Notes: generated by a model not told the origin, from the sequence alone. 58,832 bases of DNA from Muribaculaceae bacterium (GCA_017548365.1 JAFZAC010000029.1:1-58832), one strand, 5' to 3'; numbered from the stretch's first letter, positions 43,436-52,742 are shown. Program-made: numbers and translations.

Positions 43436-44353
43436 ATGAGAAGTTTTAGAAAGATATTACTTGTAGCATCTGCGGCACTGTGTTGCCTGGGCGCGGTGGC
43501 TCAAGAGTTGAACTGTACATTTGAGATTGATTCCAAGCAGGTTAAGAATGCCAATAAAGATATATTTAACACCTTGCAAGAGGCTGTGAATGAGTATCTG
43601 AACACAACAGTGTGGACCGACGCTCAGTTTGCTCCCAACGAGAAGATTCAATGCAAGATGTTTCTCACTGTCGCCGAGTATGACGAGTCGACAGGAAAGA
43701 TGAAGGGCGACCTCCAGATTCAGAGCACTCGTCCAGTGTATAATAGCGCCTATACAACCGCATTGATCAACTTCAAGGATACTCGCATCGAGTTCAATTA
43801 TGACAACAACGAACAGCTTGTATATAATGAACAGGAGATGCAGAGTAATCTGACTGCTATTCTCAATTTCTATGCACTTTTTGTTATAGCTGTCGATTTT
43901 GACTCTTTTGCTCTCAATGGAGGCGATCCCTACTATGAGAAATTGTTCAATATCGTTCGCATGGCGCAAAGCAGTGGCGAGAGCGGCTGGAAAGCCTTTG
44001 AAGACAGCAAGAACCGCAGTTCTGTACTCAGCGCTTATACCGACAAGCAAACTTGTGCCATTCGAGAGGTGATTTACAACTATCATCGCTTGGGTCTGGA
44101 TCAGATGGCTACCAGCGTTGACAAGGGGCGCGCAACCGTCACCCAGCAGCTTGAAATTCTGAAATCTATCTACGATGTGGCTCCCATGTCGGTGTGCCTG
44201 TCGATGTTCAAGGACGCCAAGATGGATGAGCTTGTAAATATTTACTCCAAAGCCAATAGTTCAGAGAAAGAGAAAGTATATGAGTTGCTCTATCCTCTTT
44301 ATCCAACCGAGACCGACCGCCTTAACCGCATTAAAAACTCCGAAAACAGGTGA
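43436..44353 (+). CDS. DUF4835 family secreted protein
   Basis: A 305-residue protein. Signal peptide MRSFRKILLVASAALCCLGAVA, then LNCTFEIDSKQVKNANKDIF, the Bacteroidota DUF4835 start, followed by VWTDAQFAPNEKIQCKMFLT and further conserved strands to YPLYPTETDRLNRIK. In many Bacteroidota the gene lies between coaBC and recN, as here except for the inserted ECF operon. The function is not established; an envelope role is likely given the signal peptide. Confidence 0.9.
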   Translation: MRSFRKILLVASAALCCLGAVAQELNCTFEIDSKQVKNANKDIFNTLQEAVNEYLNTTVWTDAQFAPNEKIQCKMFLTVAEYDESTGKMKGDLQIQSTRPVYNSAYTTALINFKDTRIEFNYDNNEQLVYNEQEMQSNLTAILNFYALFVIAVDFDSFALNGGDPYYEKLFNIVRMAQSSGESGWKAFEDSKNRSSVLSAYTDKQTCAIREVIYNYHRLGLDQMATSVDKGRATVTQQLEILKSIYDVAPMSVCLSMFKDAKMDELVNIYSKANSSEKEKVYELLYPLYPTETDRLNRIKNSENR

Positions 44354-44364
44354 TAAGCTTTTTT

Positions 44365-44397
44365 AAATGTTAAGAGTTAAGTTTTAAGTTTTAAGTG
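44365..44397 (+). repeat. TTAAG-type spacer repeat
   Basis: Several copies of AAGTTTTAAG-like words between DUF4835 and recN. No promoter box is seen here. Confidence 0.4.
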
Positions 44398-44437
44398 GCT
44401 GCTCCGATTCTGCTATCTTATCTCTGACATCTGACAA

Positions 44438-46108
44438 ATGTTGAAACGATTATCCATATCAAACTATGCTCTCATCGACCAGCTCGATATTGATTTTGAG
44501 CAGGGCCTCACTATCATCACTGGTGAGACAGGAGCAGGAAAATCTATCATACTTGGGGCGTTGTCGCTGATACTGGGTGAGCGTGCCGACTCATCGTCAA
44601 TTCGCGACAAGGAACGTAAAACGATAGTTGAAGCGTCTTTCAACATCAAGAATTATAACCTCAAGTCATTCTTTGATGACAACGACCTCGACTACTATGA
44701 CGGCGAACTGATAGCGCGCCGTGAGATAAACCCTAATGGGCGCTCCCGGGCTTTTGTCAATGATGGGGTAGTGCCGTTGTCCACACTCAAGGAGCTGATG
44801 ACGCGCCTTGTTGACATCCACTCGCAACACAGCAATATGCTGCTTGCGAGGCCCTCTTTTCAGCTGTCTATCCTCGATAACATCGCAGTTCATGAAAATG
44901 AGCTGAATGCTTATCATGAGCTGTACTCTCAATATAAGTCTACCGAGAGACAGCTCAACGAGTTGCGCGAAAATTATGAACGCAACCATAGCGAGGAGGA
45001 TTATCTGCGCTTTCAGCTCGACCAGTTTAAGGAAACGGCTCTCAAACCTGGAGAAGACGAGGAACTGGAGAACCAGCAACGCCGACTCGCCAACGCCACC
45101 AGCTTGAAAGAAGACTTGTGGAAGATTATAAAGATTCTTAACAGCGAGGAGAACTCACTAATCGATCAGATGGCTGACATTCATTCCACCCTGTCGAACG
45201 CCGAGGAAAACTTGAGCGAGGTGGAGGGCATGAGCGAAAGGGTTAACAATGCCATCATCGATTTCAAGGATATAGCGCAAAGTGTTGCGGCAATAGAAGA
45301 AGGCCTAAATGACGACCCTGTCACTTTGCAGAAAGTGGAGGACCGCCTTAACACCATCTACTCTCTTGAGCGTAAACACAATGTTAAGACCGTTGATGAG
45401 CTAATCGCTCTGCAAGAACAGTACAGCGCAAGGCTTGATGCTATTGACTGCAGCGAAGAGCGAATAAATGCCATGCAGGAGCAGCTAGCCTTGCAGCGAC
45501 AAGCAGCAGCCAGTAAGGCCGAGACTATCAGCGAGAACCGCAGGAAAGCTGCCGAGATGTTTGTGCATGATGTGCTTCCCATAGCTCAAAATCTGGGCAT
45601 GAAGAATTTGCTTTTTGATATCAATTTCAACAAAGTTGATCTTAATTCTACCGGCAGCGACAGCGTTGAGTTCCTCTTTGCGTTCAACAAGAATCAGGCA
45701 CTAATGCCTGTCAAGGACACTGCATCGGGTGGCGAAATTTCAAGGTTGATGCTTTGCATCAAGTCGGTGATAGCACGTTCGATGAACCTGCCTACTATAA
45801 TTTTCGACGAAGTGGATACAGGCGTTTCGGGCGAGATTGCTCACAAGATAGGTGACATGATGGGTGAGATTGCTCGTCACATCCAAGTGATAGCAATTAC
45901 TCATCTGCCTCAAGTGGCATCGCACGGCAATAGCCACTTGCGTGTGTTCAAAACCGACACCGACACTCAGACGGTCACTAGCATAGAGCGTCTCAACGAC
46001 GAGGAGCATGTAATCGAAGTAGCCCGCATGCTCAGTGGTAGCGAGATAGATCAAGCCGCAATCAACAACGCACGCGCACTAATTAGCTCCGCGAATATTT
46101 GCGGTTAA
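44438..46108 (+). CDS. recN: DNA repair protein RecN
   Basis: A 556-residue SMC-like ATPase acting in double-strand-break repair. Walker A is GETGAGKSIILGALSLILG (residues 30-48). Coiled coils run from about 150 to 370 with Glu/Lys/Gln heptads. The C-terminal half has TASGGEISRLMLCIK (signature) and IIFDEVDTGVSGEIAHKIGD (Walker B), then VIAITHLPQVASHGNSHLRV. The length is normal. Confidence 0.96.
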   Translation: MLKRLSISNYALIDQLDIDFEQGLTIITGETGAGKSIILGALSLILGERADSSSIRDKERKTIVEASFNIKNYNLKSFFDDNDLDYYDGELIARREINPNGRSRAFVNDGVVPLSTLKELMTRLVDIHSQHSNMLLARPSFQLSILDNIAVHENELNAYHELYSQYKSTERQLNELRENYERNHSEEDYLRFQLDQFKETALKPGEDEELENQQRRLANATSLKEDLWKIIKILNSEENSLIDQMADIHSTLSNAEENLSEVEGMSERVNNAIIDFKDIAQSVAAIEEGLNDDPVTLQKVEDRLNTIYSLERKHNVKTVDELIALQEQYSARLDAIDCSEERINAMQEQLALQRQAAASKAETISENRRKAAEMFVHDVLPIAQNLGMKNLLFDINFNKVDLNSTGSDSVEFLFAFNKNQALMPVKDTASGGEISRLMLCIKSVIARSMNLPTIIFDEVDTGVSGEIAHKIGDMMGEIARHIQVIAITHLPQVASHGNSHLRVFKTDTDTQTVTSIERLNDEEHVIEVARMLSGSEIDQAAINNARALISSANICG

Positions 46109-46178
46109 AGAGAAGAGTTTAGGTGCGCCCCAAAAGGTGCAGTCACTTAATACTTAATATTTTACACTTACTTAAATA

Positions 46179-46928
46179 ATGGACATAATCTTTGGCCTTC
46201 ACGCCATTATCGAAGCCATCGAGGCTGGAAAGACAATCGATAAACTTCTGCTCAAGAAAGACCTGAGCGGAGAACTTGCACGCACCCTTATAAATCTTGC
46301 AAAAGAACGAGAGATAACCGTTCAGCGGGTGCCTGTAGAGAAGTTGAACCGTCTTACACGCAAGAATCATCAAGGTGCTGTGGCGATGCTTGCAGCAATC
46401 ACCTATTACAAGGTGGAGCAGGTGCTGCCTGCAGCCTTTGACGAGGGAATGAATCCTTTTTTTGTTGTACTTGACGGAGTGACCGATGTGCGCAATTTTG
46501 GAGCAATAGCTCGTACCTGTGACTGTGCTGGTGTGACAGCTGTTGTCATCCCCGAGAAGGGGAGTGTGAGCGTGAACGGCGATGCCATCAAGACCTCGGC
46601 AGGAGCACTCAACTATGTCCCTGTGTGCCGTGAGCGCAGTTTGAAAGACGCAATCACTTATCTGCGAGAGAGCGGTTGCCGCATCATTGGCACCAGCGAT
46701 AAAAACTCGGTCAATTACACTCAGGAGGACTACACTGGCCCTGTGGTCTTGGTGTTGGGCTCCGAAGGCAAAGGCATTTCGCGCGAAGTGATGAAGATGT
46801 GTGACGCCCTTGTTGCCATTCCTGAGTTTGGCAATATCAATTCCTTGAATGTATCGGTAGCCGGCGGCATCATGATGTATGAAGTGGTGCGTCAGCGTCT
46901 TGCCGATGGGCAGGAAGCAACACAGTAA
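46179..46928 (+). CDS. rlmB: 23S rRNA (guanosine-2'-O-)-methyltransferase RlmB
   Basis: A 249-residue SPOUT methyltransferase of the TrmH family. The N-terminal substrate-binding part (FGLHAIIEAIEAGKTIDKLL) is followed by the knotted catalytic domain: LDGVTDVRNFGAIARTCDC near 95, VLGSEGKGISREVMKMCD near 190, and INSLNVSVAGGIMMYEV near 219. It modifies 23S rRNA by family knowledge. It follows recN after 70 nt. Confidence 0.92.
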   Translation: MDIIFGLHAIIEAIEAGKTIDKLLLKKDLSGELARTLINLAKEREITVQRVPVEKLNRLTRKNHQGAVAMLAAITYYKVEQVLPAAFDEGMNPFFVVLDGVTDVRNFGAIARTCDCAGVTAVVIPEKGSVSVNGDAIKTSAGALNYVPVCRERSLKDAITYLRESGCRIIGTSDKNSVNYTQEDYTGPVVLVLGSEGKGISREVMKMCDALVAIPEFGNINSLNVSVAGGIMMYEVVRQRLADGQEATQ

Positions 46929-46959
46929 GTTATAAGGGTAAAGTTTTAAGTGTTAAGAA
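46925..46959 (+). repeat. TTAAG-type spacer repeat
   Basis: AAGTTATAAGGGTAAAG followed by TTTTAAGTGTTAAG right after rlmB. Confidence 0.4.
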
Positions 46960-46960
46960 A

Positions 46961-46994
46961 TAGCCGCCATTGTGGAATTCCACAATGGCGGCTA
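46961..46994. terminator. Perfect 34-nt palindrome between convergent genes
   Basis: Arms of 17 nt (TAGCCGCCATTGTGGAA and its complement) with no spacer separate rlmB (+) and the M13 peptidase (-). Symmetry and placement fit a bidirectional terminator, but T tracts are short. Confidence 0.65.
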
Positions 46995-47023
46995 GGTTTA
47001 TAGTGATAATCTCTGAAAATTGA

Positions 47024-49048
47024 TTACCAAATTATTACGCGGTCTTCGGGGTCGCGCCACATCTTCTCGCCTGGTTGGATGTTAAAGGCTTTGAAGAAAT
47101 AATCGAGGTTGCGGATGGCCACATTCACACGGTTTATGCCCAGAGAGTGTGGGTCAACCTTCGTGCGGCGCAAGATTTCCTCCTTGGTGATATTTGCTGC
47201 CCATACATTGGCATAACTGAGGAAGAAACGCTGGTCGGGAGTGAAACCGTCAATCATCTTGTCGCCCTGACCTTGCTCGGTCTTCTTAAATGCGCTGTAT
47301 GCCACTCGCAGGCCACCGTGGTCGGCAATATTCTCACCCATAGTGAAGGTGCCGTTGGCGTGCACATCGTCGGCAACTATCTCGGCGCTGTATTGAGCGC
47401 CCAGTATGTTGGCAAGTTCCTGGAACTTGGCTGCATCCTCTTCGGTCCACCAGTCAATCATGTTGCCATTGTGGTCGAAGTTGCGTCCCTGATCGTCGAA
47501 GCCGTGAGTCATCTCGTGGCCAATAACCACACCAATTGCTCCGTAGTTGCTTGCATCGTCGGCATCGGGGTCAAAATATGGTTTCTGAAGGATACCTGCT
47601 GGGAAGCAAATCTCGTTGGTCGAAGGATCATAATAGGCGTTGACGGTTTGTGGAGTCATCTGCCATTTAGCCTTGTCAACGGGTTTGTTCAGTTGCGACA
47701 GCTGATACTCTGCCTCAAAGCGGCGTGCGTTTCTCACGTTATCCCAATAGTAGGCATTAGGATCGATGTTGATGCCGCTATAGTCGCGCCAGGTGTCGGG
47801 ATATCCTATCTTAACGGTGAAGCTGTTGAGCTTGACGAGGGCGTTAACCTTGGTCTTAGGGCTCATCCAAGTGAGTCCAGAGATGTGCTCGGCGAGTGCT
47901 ATGCGCAGGTTGTTGACGAGCTTAAGCATCTTCTTTTTAGACTCTTCGGGGAAGTATTTCTTTACATAGAGTTCGCCCACGGCTTCTCCCAGCACATAGT
48001 TAGGAACATTGAGAGCGCGTTTCCATCGTGGCTGCATCACCTGTTTGCCACTCATGGCACGGCTGTACATATCGAAATTGGCTTGCTCATATTCGTCGCT
48101 GAGGTAGTTGGAAGCAGCATCAAGATACTTGAACGCCAGATAGTCCCTTATCTGTTCAATCTTGAGTGTTCCCAACATCTCATTGAACTTAGCCATTGAG
48201 TTGAGGTGCATGACGCACACCTTGTCAACCTTGATAGAAGCGGGCATAAGCAAGTTGAAATAGCTGTCCCAGTCAAAATTTGGGTAATCAGCCTTGAGCT
48301 GGTCGACAGTGCGAAGATTGTACTGCTTGCTGTAGTCACGGCTCTCCTCGCGAGTCATAGCCACCTTGGCTAGCTCAGTCTCAATATCCAGAATGTTCTT
48401 GGCTATCTTTTTAGCATCTTTTGCTTTGCGTCCCGAGAGGGTGAAAAGTTTCTCTATATAAGCTAGATAGGCATTGCGAACCTTTACTGTGTTCTCGTCG
48501 TTCTCGAGGTAATAGTCACGGTCACCCATGCCCAAGCCACCAGCTGTGAGGTAGAGCAAATTCTTGTCGCTGTTCATCAGGTCGGCCATAACGCCACTGT
48601 CGAAGAATGGAGAAGCGACTCCAGTGTGCAACTCGGCCAACATCGCTTCGAGGCTGTTGCGTGGCATTTGATAAATTTGCGCTAGCATCGTCTCTACAGG
48701 GAGAGAGCCCTGAGTGTTGCGCAAGGTGCTGTCCATTCCTTGCAGATAGAGGTCGCTCACCTTCTGTGCCAAACTGCCCTTGGGGTTGTTTTTGCCCAAG
48801 TTCTGGATTAGCTCTTTGAGTTGAGCACGGTTGTTCTCGCCCAGTTCGTCAAATGTGCCAAATCGTGCATATTGTGGATCGAGAGGATTGTTCTTCATCC
48901 ATCCTCCACATGCATACTGATAGAAATTCTCACCCGGCTTGGTGGTGGGGTCGAGGTTGCTGCGGTCGACACCCCTGGCAAGATTGCCCGCCGTCATTGT
49001 CATTGCTACCATAGCAAACGAAAGTAATAATAGTTTCTTGGTGTTCAT
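47024..49048 (-). CDS. M13 family metallopeptidase (PepO/neprilysin-like)
   Basis: A 674-residue zinc endopeptidase in the periplasm or on the surface. Signal peptide MNTKKLLLLSFAMVAMTMTAG; the mature start has PGENFYQYACGGWMKNN, and the catalytic centre has VIGHEMTHGFDDQGRNFD (HExxH form HEMTH, near 515) and MGENIADHGGLRVA (Glu ligand, near 570). The C-terminal FNIQPGEKMWRDPEDRVIIW tail ends in Trp as in the family. The ATG at 49048 is used because the promoter box at 49091-49098 lies upstream of it and over the longer start. It probably degrades peptides for nutrition. Confidence 0.94.
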   Translation of the reverse strand: MNTKKLLLLSFAMVAMTMTAGNLARGVDRSNLDPTTKPGENFYQYACGGWMKNNPLDPQYARFGTFDELGENNRAQLKELIQNLGKNNPKGSLAQKVSDLYLQGMDSTLRNTQGSLPVETMLAQIYQMPRNSLEAMLAELHTGVASPFFDSGVMADLMNSDKNLLYLTAGGLGMGDRDYYLENDENTVKVRNAYLAYIEKLFTLSGRKAKDAKKIAKNILDIETELAKVAMTREESRDYSKQYNLRTVDQLKADYPNFDWDSYFNLLMPASIKVDKVCVMHLNSMAKFNEMLGTLKIEQIRDYLAFKYLDAASNYLSDEYEQANFDMYSRAMSGKQVMQPRWKRALNVPNYVLGEAVGELYVKKYFPEESKKKMLKLVNNLRIALAEHISGLTWMSPKTKVNALVKLNSFTVKIGYPDTWRDYSGINIDPNAYYWDNVRNARRFEAEYQLSQLNKPVDKAKWQMTPQTVNAYYDPSTNEICFPAGILQKPYFDPDADDASNYGAIGVVIGHEMTHGFDDQGRNFDHNGNMIDWWTEEDAAKFQELANILGAQYSAEIVADDVHANGTFTMGENIADHGGLRVAYSAFKKTEQGQGDKMIDGFTPDQRFFLSYANVWAANITKEEILRRTKVDPHSLGINRVNVAIRNLDYFFKAFNIQPGEKMWRDPEDRVIIW

Positions 49049-49090
49049 TGTTATAGTTTTATTTATATAATGTGTATTGTTTCTATTGTG

Positions 49091-49098
49091 CAAAGATA
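49091..49098 (-). promoter_or_regulatory. -7 element of the M13 peptidase gene
   Basis: TATCTTTG on the minus strand, 42 nt before the ATG at 49048. No convincing -33 box. Confidence 0.5.
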
Positions 49099-49224
49099 AT
49101 AAATAGTTTTTAGTTGTTGGTTATTAGTTGTTAGTTTTTTGAAGATACGCTCAAAAGAGGGTGGAGCGTTGTTAAGTGCAAAGTAAAGCTGCCAAAGACG
49201 GCTTTGGGACGATTTGCGGTTTTT

Positions 49225-49274
49225 TTGAACGCCGTGCTTACGGCGCAATACATTAACAGCGCCTAGGATTCTTG
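49225..49274 (+). repeat. Dispersed 50-nt hairpin repeat, copy 3
   Basis: Begins TTGAACGCCGTGCTTACGGC and ends TAGGATTCTTG. Hairpin GCCGT, GCTT, ACGGC. Compared with copy 1 the stem pair C-G has become T-A, which keeps pairing. A 12-nt palindrome GTGCACGTGCAC follows directly. Confidence 0.85.
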
Positions 49275-49341
49275 TGCACGTGCACAAAGGTTATATATGA
49301 ACTATCCAAAAAAGAGAAAAAGAAAAAAAACTTCCAATTTC

Positions 49342-49372
49342 TTGCAGGATTTAAAACTTCGTTGTAACTTTG
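49342..49372 (+). promoter_or_regulatory. Promoter of tRNA-Ser
   Basis: TTG at 49342-49344, a 20-nt spacer, TAACTTTG at 49365-49372, 26 nt before the mature tRNA end. Confidence 0.75.
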
Positions 49373-49398
49373 CAGCCGTCAAAATAAGAACGACGCTC

Positions 49399-49483
49399 GG
49401 AAAGATGGTAGAGTGGTCGATTACACCGGTCTTGAAAACCGGCGTGCCGAGAGGCACCGGGGGTTCGAATCCCTCTCTTTCCG
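49399..49483 (+). tRNA. tRNA-Ser(UGA)
   Basis: 85 nt. Acceptor stem GGAAAGA (49399-49405) pairs with TCTTTCC (49476-49482), and G is the discriminator. The anticodon loop CTTGAAA between CCGGT and ACCGG gives anticodon TGA. A long variable arm (GTGCCGAGAGGCAC) and T arm GGGGGTTCGAATCCCTC are typical of class II tRNA-Ser. CCA is not encoded. The gene is intact and has its own promoter, and the integrase gene begins 145 nt downstream, so its 3' end is the likely phage attachment site. Confidence 0.97.
49460..49483 (+). other. Candidate attachment site at the tRNA-Ser 3' end
   Basis: Site-specific integrases often target tRNA 3' ends and rebuild the tRNA. The integrase gene lies directly downstream, and everything after it is phage-like. 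The second copy of the site would lie beyond 58832 and is not visible, so the core length is unknown. Confidence 0.55.
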
Positions 49484-49495
49484 CGAAATCAGGGT

Positions 49496-49519
49496 AACGA
49501 GTTGAAAATCAACGAGTTG
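49496..49519 (+). repeat. Two direct repeats AACGAGTTG beside the attachment site
   Basis: AACGAGTTG at 49496-49504 and 49511-49519, 15 bp apart, 13 nt past the tRNA end. They could be integrase-binding sites, but no rule for this integrase is known. Confidence 0.4.
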
Positions 49520-49532
49520 CCCTAATTTTTTA

Positions 49533-49567
49533 AAATTATCGGGACGCCATAGGGACGATAATTTTTT
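49533..49567 (+). terminator. Terminator before the integrase gene
   Basis: AAATTATCG (49533-49541) and CGATAATTT (49556-49564), followed by further T residues. The loop holds two GGGACG words. It probably ends the tRNA transcript. Confidence 0.7.
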
Positions 49568-49627
49568 ATGAGTTTCAAATGTGACATTTTTTGAAAAGCC
49601 GACTGGTAGACAAAAAATGTTAAAAAA

Positions 49628-50779
49628 ATGTCGTATCTAACAAAACGAAACACAGCTTCAGAATTGCTTGGTTTCACTTATCCAAAACTACATACTGGCA
49701 AGACTTGGTATGTGGACTTCTACGCTAATGATCCTTCAACAGGTGAAATGCGTCGAAAGAAATACAAGCTTGATGGGCTCAAAAAAATCTCAGAGAAGAA
49801 ACGCAGAGCAGCCGAAATTATCGAAGCTGTAACTCGCGAACTTCGTGGCGGTTGGAATCCATGGGTCAATGCACAGGAAAGCCGCGGTTTTACATTAATT
49901 CAAGATTGTCTTGACCGATATCTTGAATATATTGAAAAGAAGGGAGACCGTTATAAAACGAGGATGCGCTACAAATCCAGTGTCAATATACTTCGTGAAT
50001 TTTTCGAGTCTCTTGTTGTACCTCCCAAATTTGTTTATCAGTTTGACCAAGCTCTCATCATTGACTTTCTAGACTGGATATTGCTTGACCGTGATGCTTC
50101 AGCAAGGACACGCAACAATTATCGAGCTTGGGTTTTTGGTTTGTGTGAGTTCCTTAAATCTCGCAAGTATATCACTGTGAATCCAGTGGAGAACATAGAG
50201 ATACTTAGAGAAACCGCTAAGAAACGTAAGGACTTAAGCAAGGAGCAACTAGCGAAAATGCGTAAATACCTTACAGAGAAAGATCCTCATTTCCTGTTGG
50301 CTTGTGAAATGGAGTATTACACATTCATTCGTCCGAATGAATTGAGTCATCTTCGTGTCCGCGATGTGTCATTAGAGAATCAGACTATATTTGTCTCTGG
50401 GACATTCAGCAAGAATCATAAAGACGGCTATGTCGGTATCAACAAACGTATTTGCAAGCTGATGATAGAATTGAAGGTTCTTGAACAGCCAGGAGAATAC
50501 TATTTATTTGGTAAAGGCTTTTTCCCTCGCACCGAGAGATATAATGCCGACCAGTATAATCGTCGTTGGAAGAAGATGAGAGAAGAATTAGGTTGGAGTG
50601 AGGAATACCAGTTCTACTCACTAAAGGATAGTGGTATCAGGGATTTGGCTAATGACGCAGGAATTGTTGTTGCTCGTGACCAGGCTCGTCATAGCGATGT
50701 CGCAACTACGAACAGATATATTCAAGTCCATCCTAATGATGTACATGAAGCGACAAAAACATTTGAAGGTGAACTATAA
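49628..50779 (+). CDS. int: Tyrosine recombinase (prophage integrase)
   Basis: A 383-residue site-specific recombinase. The N-terminal arm/SAM-like part (to about 170) is followed by the catalytic domain: Arg in TFIRPNELSHLRVRD, Lys in SGTFSKNHKDGYVG, Arg in SLKDSGIRDLANDAG, His in ARDQARHSDV and the Tyr nucleophile in TTNRYIQVHP. The HxxR motif has Lys in place of His, common in Bacteroidota integrases. It lies next to tRNA-Ser, which it probably uses as the attachment site. A promoter was not recognised. Confidence 0.94.
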   Translation: MSYLTKRNTASELLGFTYPKLHTGKTWYVDFYANDPSTGEMRRKKYKLDGLKKISEKKRRAAEIIEAVTRELRGGWNPWVNAQESRGFTLIQDCLDRYLEYIEKKGDRYKTRMRYKSSVNILREFFESLVVPPKFVYQFDQALIIDFLDWILLDRDASARTRNNYRAWVFGLCEFLKSRKYITVNPVENIEILRETAKKRKDLSKEQLAKMRKYLTEKDPHFLLACEMEYYTFIRPNELSHLRVRDVSLENQTIFVSGTFSKNHKDGYVGINKRICKLMIELKVLEQPGEYYLFGKGFFPRTERYNADQYNRRWKKMREELGWSEEYQFYSLKDSGIRDLANDAGIVVARDQARHSDVATTNRYIQVHPNDVHEATKTFEGEL

Positions 50780-50791
50780 TATATATAGGTA

Positions 50792-52738
50792 TTATACCAC
50801 CTTGTAAAACTCACCGCGGATTAGATTTGACATGCCTTCCTCGCTGAACTGAGCAGTCAGCTTTACACAAAGGTATTTCTTGCCGTCGATGAAGAATGTG
50901 GAGCGGACGTTAGGGATTTCTTTGGCAAGGAAGGAGAATTGGTATTTCTTCTTACGGTCTATGTTAGTGAATGATGTTCGCTCCACTCCCTGTCCGTAGG
51001 CTTGGTTGTTGATGCGCAGCGAGAAGGGATGGTTTGCGTAGATTGCCCTCCATGTTATTGTCAGAGTGCCTTGTGGAGAATCCGTGTTCTGCATCACATA
51101 GGAATAGTCCGTGTCGAACGAGTCTATCCAGGGATGCGGCAGGTGTGGCGGGAACATAGCTGTCGCTCCATCCCAGAACGCCACAAAGAGATTGCTGAAT
51201 ATTTCGTCCTTCGCTTCCCTCTCACCATTACCTACAGTCCTGCACGCACCGAACTGAATAACCTCGTCTATATCTGCATAGTCAGAAAGGAAAGGGTTGT
51301 TTGGATTATGTGAGTGATGCGCTGGACCGGTATCATCATCATTGCCGAAGTCACCACAATCCAGAAATGCTATTGGTCCCATTTCCTTGTCTGTAACGTC
51401 AATGCATACAGGCACGATTCGTAGTTCTTCAATGCTGTCTCGGTTCTCTTCGTCAAGTATCAGATTTCCGAAGCGGTTAACTGGCACCAGACGGCACACA
51501 TTGCCCCAAGTCTCGAACACATTTCCACCCTGCGTACGGTACTCAACTCTCTCCACCACTTCTACTACGAAGTATGTGTCCACATCCTGGGCATGATGCA
51601 ATCCCCATTTGCCTCCTGGATATAAGTTGCTGCCACGACCACCGCTGTTGTCGCTTATGCAGTCCTGCTTCAGTCTGTGATTCAGCAGCTGGCTCAGCGT
51701 CTCGTACTCCGTACATCTCACCGTGCCGTCCTCCTTTGTCAGCTTATGGATGTACCACTCACAGGAATAGAAGTTGTCGAGTCGGTGTCCTCCACTGGCA
51801 TATCCGCGGTTCAGCATCGCCTTGTAGTCATCATCATCTTCAGTGTCAACCTCCACCGAGAACTCATCAACAACTTTCTCGATAAGAACCGAACCTGCCG
51901 ACTCAACATTCTCTTGAGTCTTGGTGCATGTGACATGGCCTTTTTTGTGGTCGATGTCGAATTCATAGAGCAGCAGGTTCTCCAGTTCCATGAAAAACTC
52001 GTTTATCGTCCAGTGTGGAAGTGCTGTCGCCCATTTCCCTGATGACCACACATAAGGAGTAGTGTTCATCACCATCAGGTATTTGTAAATACTATTCTCC
52101 CATATAGAGAAGTCGTAGGTGTAGCCGAGAGTGTCACATATCTTCTTCGTCAGCCAAAGCAGGTTCGGCTGGAATGAGAACCCTTTGGAATAGTTCAAGT
52201 CATCGTTATCATCTGCCACAGTCTTCCAGTCATAGCGGTTCTGTGCGCTGTTCCATTTCACGCAGTTCTGCAGAACGCCTGTCGAGTTGTTCACCCAGGG
52301 AAGTGCCGTGTAGTCCTGCCATCGGGACCACATCTGTGCTGGAGTGGTGTTCGATGGAGTCAGGGCAGGCCAATCTCCGAGGTCAAGCTCATTGATATAC
52401 TTCTCATCAAAACGTGGAAAGAAGTTCTGGTAAGATCTTTTCTCAAGGAACTGCACCTTCACGGTCTCGTGAGTAATTTCCGTTATCACAATTGCACCAC
52501 GTTTGAAGAACCCTGTATCTTGCAGCACTGCATCAAAAAATATGTTGTCGGTATCAACATCTTTGCGTGTCAGCATACCGAAGATTGCCATGTTCTGCGA
52601 ACATCCTGCCAGAGGCAGTTCAATCTCCATCGTGTAGTCATCAGCATCCGTGAATATGCGGTTCTCTGATACATACTCTATAGACGAGCCCTTCTTCAGA
52701 GCAGCTTCCTTGCCGTCGATAGTAAGTGATATAGCCAT
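50792..52738 (-). CDS. Phage tail-associated protein, hypothetical
   Basis: A 648-residue protein. N-terminus MAISLTIDGKEAALKKGSSI, Trp/Tyr/Asp-rich throughout, with no signal peptide. I do not recognise a family. Its position after the tape measure gene, its length and the absence of membrane segments fit a distal tail, baseplate or fibre-like component. A strong promoter sits inside a 16-bp inverted repeat just upstream (52743-52781), so the gene may be controlled separately from the tape measure gene. Confidence 0.6.
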   Translation of the reverse strand: MAISLTIDGKEAALKKGSSIEYVSENRIFTDADDYTMEIELPLAGCSQNMAIFGMLTRKDVDTDNIFFDAVLQDTGFFKRGAIVITEITHETVKVQFLEKRSYQNFFPRFDEKYINELDLGDWPALTPSNTTPAQMWSRWQDYTALPWVNNSTGVLQNCVKWNSAQNRYDWKTVADDNDDLNYSKGFSFQPNLLWLTKKICDTLGYTYDFSIWENSIYKYLMVMNTTPYVWSSGKWATALPHWTINEFFMELENLLLYEFDIDHKKGHVTCTKTQENVESAGSVLIEKVVDEFSVEVDTEDDDDYKAMLNRGYASGGHRLDNFYSCEWYIHKLTKEDGTVRCTEYETLSQLLNHRLKQDCISDNSGGRGSNLYPGGKWGLHHAQDVDTYFVVEVVERVEYRTQGGNVFETWGNVCRLVPVNRFGNLILDEENRDSIEELRIVPVCIDVTDKEMGPIAFLDCGDFGNDDDTGPAHHSHNPNNPFLSDYADIDEVIQFGACRTVGNGEREAKDEIFSNLFVAFWDGATAMFPPHLPHPWIDSFDTDYSYVMQNTDSPQGTLTITWRAIYANHPFSLRINNQAYGQGVERTSFTNIDRKKKYQFSFLAKEIPNVRSTFFIDGKKYLCVKLTAQFSEEGMSNLIRGEFYKVV

Positions 52739-52742
52739 AAGT

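Noticed and set aside
49628..50779. Integrase as part of a conjugative element
   Set aside because: Tail and tape measure genes point to a prophage; no relaxase or conjugation gene is visible.
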